The notes beneath the pieces are model-generated. The model was not told where the DNA came from. It searched no databases and saw nothing but the letters and a program-made list of their open reading frames with translations. A stretch of DNA of 5,254 bases from Bacteroidales bacterium UBA1736 (GTDB lineage: Bacteria > Bacteroidota > Bacteroidia > Bacteroidales > UBA932). This document shows positions 4,608 to 5,254 of the stretch, piece after piece; within the stretch, counting starts at the first letter, position 1; each line of letters opens with the position of its first letter. The translations under genes and the position numbers were made by a program. The stretch is taken from contig DCIC01000070.1 of NCBI GenBank assembly GCA_002315825.1, positions 1-5,254 of the forward strand, given 5' to 3'.

Positions 4608-5254
4608 GGAGGTAAGTCATATTTGGGTAGCTGCTGGCTTGTAAGCAGCTGCATACGGTTCTCTGATATCAGGGCCGTAGTTGCTCGTAAGACACTGAAG
4701 AGCTTGAAGGGTTCCACCTTTAATACAATTAAGAAAGTCTGTAAGCAATGGGGCCTGAGAGAAAATGTAAATTACAAGATAAACAATCTGGAAAACATTC
4801 TGACTTTCTGGAACGATTCTGTCATCATAATGCAAGAAATGACAGATCTGCCCAGCGATCCTCAGTTTGAACGCTTTGGCTCAAATGAATATACGATAGC
4901 CTTCATTGATGAGGTGTCGGAAATCAGTGAACGGGCAATAGAAGTGTTGTTCTCCCGTCTTCGTTGGAAAACTTCAGAAACCTTCAAAACCGCCCGTATG
5001 TTGATGACCACAAACCCCTGTATGACATGGGTGCGTGACCGCTTCGTCATGGACAGAGATGGCAACCCAGTCGTTTGTAGGCAAGGGGAAGCATATCTGC
5101 CATTTACCGTTTTTTCAAATCCGGATTTAGCCTTTGTACAAACTTATATTGCCGGATTAAATAGGATATCTGATCCAGCAATCCGTGCAAGATTGATCTA
5201 TGGCAACTGGGATTATGTGGATACCAACGATGCCGCAGCATACTGGGCTTTCAA
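4608..5254 (+). CDS. terL: Large terminase subunit, exon 2, 3' end outside the window
   Basis: The frame starts GGKSYLGSCWLV at 4608, directly after an in-frame TAG (4605-4607) that is the last intron codon, and stays open to the window edge (215 codons). Joined to exon 1 it completes Walker A: Lys80 and Ser81 contact the ATP phosphates. RAVVARKTLKSLKGSTF (about residues 99-115) is the segment after the P-loop that I expect in terminases. Walker B is IAFIDE, with Asp178 and the catalytic carboxylate Glu179 (4908-4913). The coupling motif is MTTNP (T211-P214, 5007-5018). FTVFSNPDL and IRARLIYGNWDY precede the linker. The C-terminal RNase H-like nuclease, which cuts the concatemer, lies beyond the edge. 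Without a splicing-aware reading this exon looks like a headless terminase without a start codon. Confidence 0.92.
4627..4652 (+). other. Hairpin in terL exon 2 near the 3' splice site
   Basis: GTAGCTGCT (4627-4635) pairs with AGCAGCTGC (4644-4652), 9 bp with one G.U pair and an 8-nt loop, starting 20 nt after the 3' splice site. It lies in coding sequence (residues about 84-92, GSCWLVSSC), so it may be chance. If it forms in the pre-mRNA it would hide GCTGGC (4633-4638), which is complementary to the intron guide. Confidence 0.4.

Noticed and set aside
4337..4717. Minus-strand ORF of 126 codons across the intron
   Set aside because: It runs antisense to both exons and all intron core helices, and its protein has no family character. 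It is open only because of base composition.

Overview
The window reads as part of a double-stranded DNA tailed phage or prophage of a Bacteroidales host (Bacteroides, Parabacteroides or Prevotella type). The reasons are the densely packed same-strand genes with ATGA, GTGA and TAATG stop/start overlaps, the scarcity of strong Shine-Dalgarno sites, and families I associate with Bacteroidetes phages (DUF5675-like and DUF6808-like proteins next to terminase genes). All supported genes are on the + strand, and I see no tRNA, rRNA or CRISPR. The taxonomic call is an inference from gene content.

Layout: (1) 1-620, the 3' part of a DEDDh (DnaQ-like) exonuclease, open at the left edge. (2) 617-889, a small unknown protein. 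(3) 890-950, a short gap with a branched inverted repeat. (4) 951-1430, the small terminase subunit. (5) 1436-2859, a probable lysis block: a two-helix holin-like protein, a small SH3/KOW-like protein, a DUF5675-like cell-wall protein and a membrane-anchored DUF6808/spanin-like protein. (6) 2898-3224, a small unknown phage protein. (7) 3220-3286, an AT-rich hairpin followed by an intrinsic terminator. (8) 3339-4127, a free-standing GIY-YIG homing endonuclease. (9) 4127 to the right edge, the large terminase subunit gene, open at the edge.

The main result is that the large terminase gene is split. Its reading frame runs into the ATPase P-loop (LILGGGAAG), stops making sense at 4357, and resumes in another frame at 4608 with GGKSYLGSCW. 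The 250 nt between are a group I intron: P1 with the splice-site U.G pair, P2 to P9.2, the conserved P, Q, R and S elements, a guanosine-binding P7, a final omega-G and a short P10 can all be drawn by hand. The spliced protein has a normal P-loop (GGAAGGGKS), Walker B (FIDE) and coupling motif (TTNP). The intron has no ORF, while an endonuclease with DNA-binding NUMOD-type modules lies directly upstream and overlaps the terL start codon. This suggests an intron and endonuclease that are physically separate but move together (collaborative homing).

Expected roles: TerS and TerL form the DNA packaging motor, the 1436-2859 block probably lyses the host, and the endonuclease plus intron are selfish passengers on the essential terL gene.
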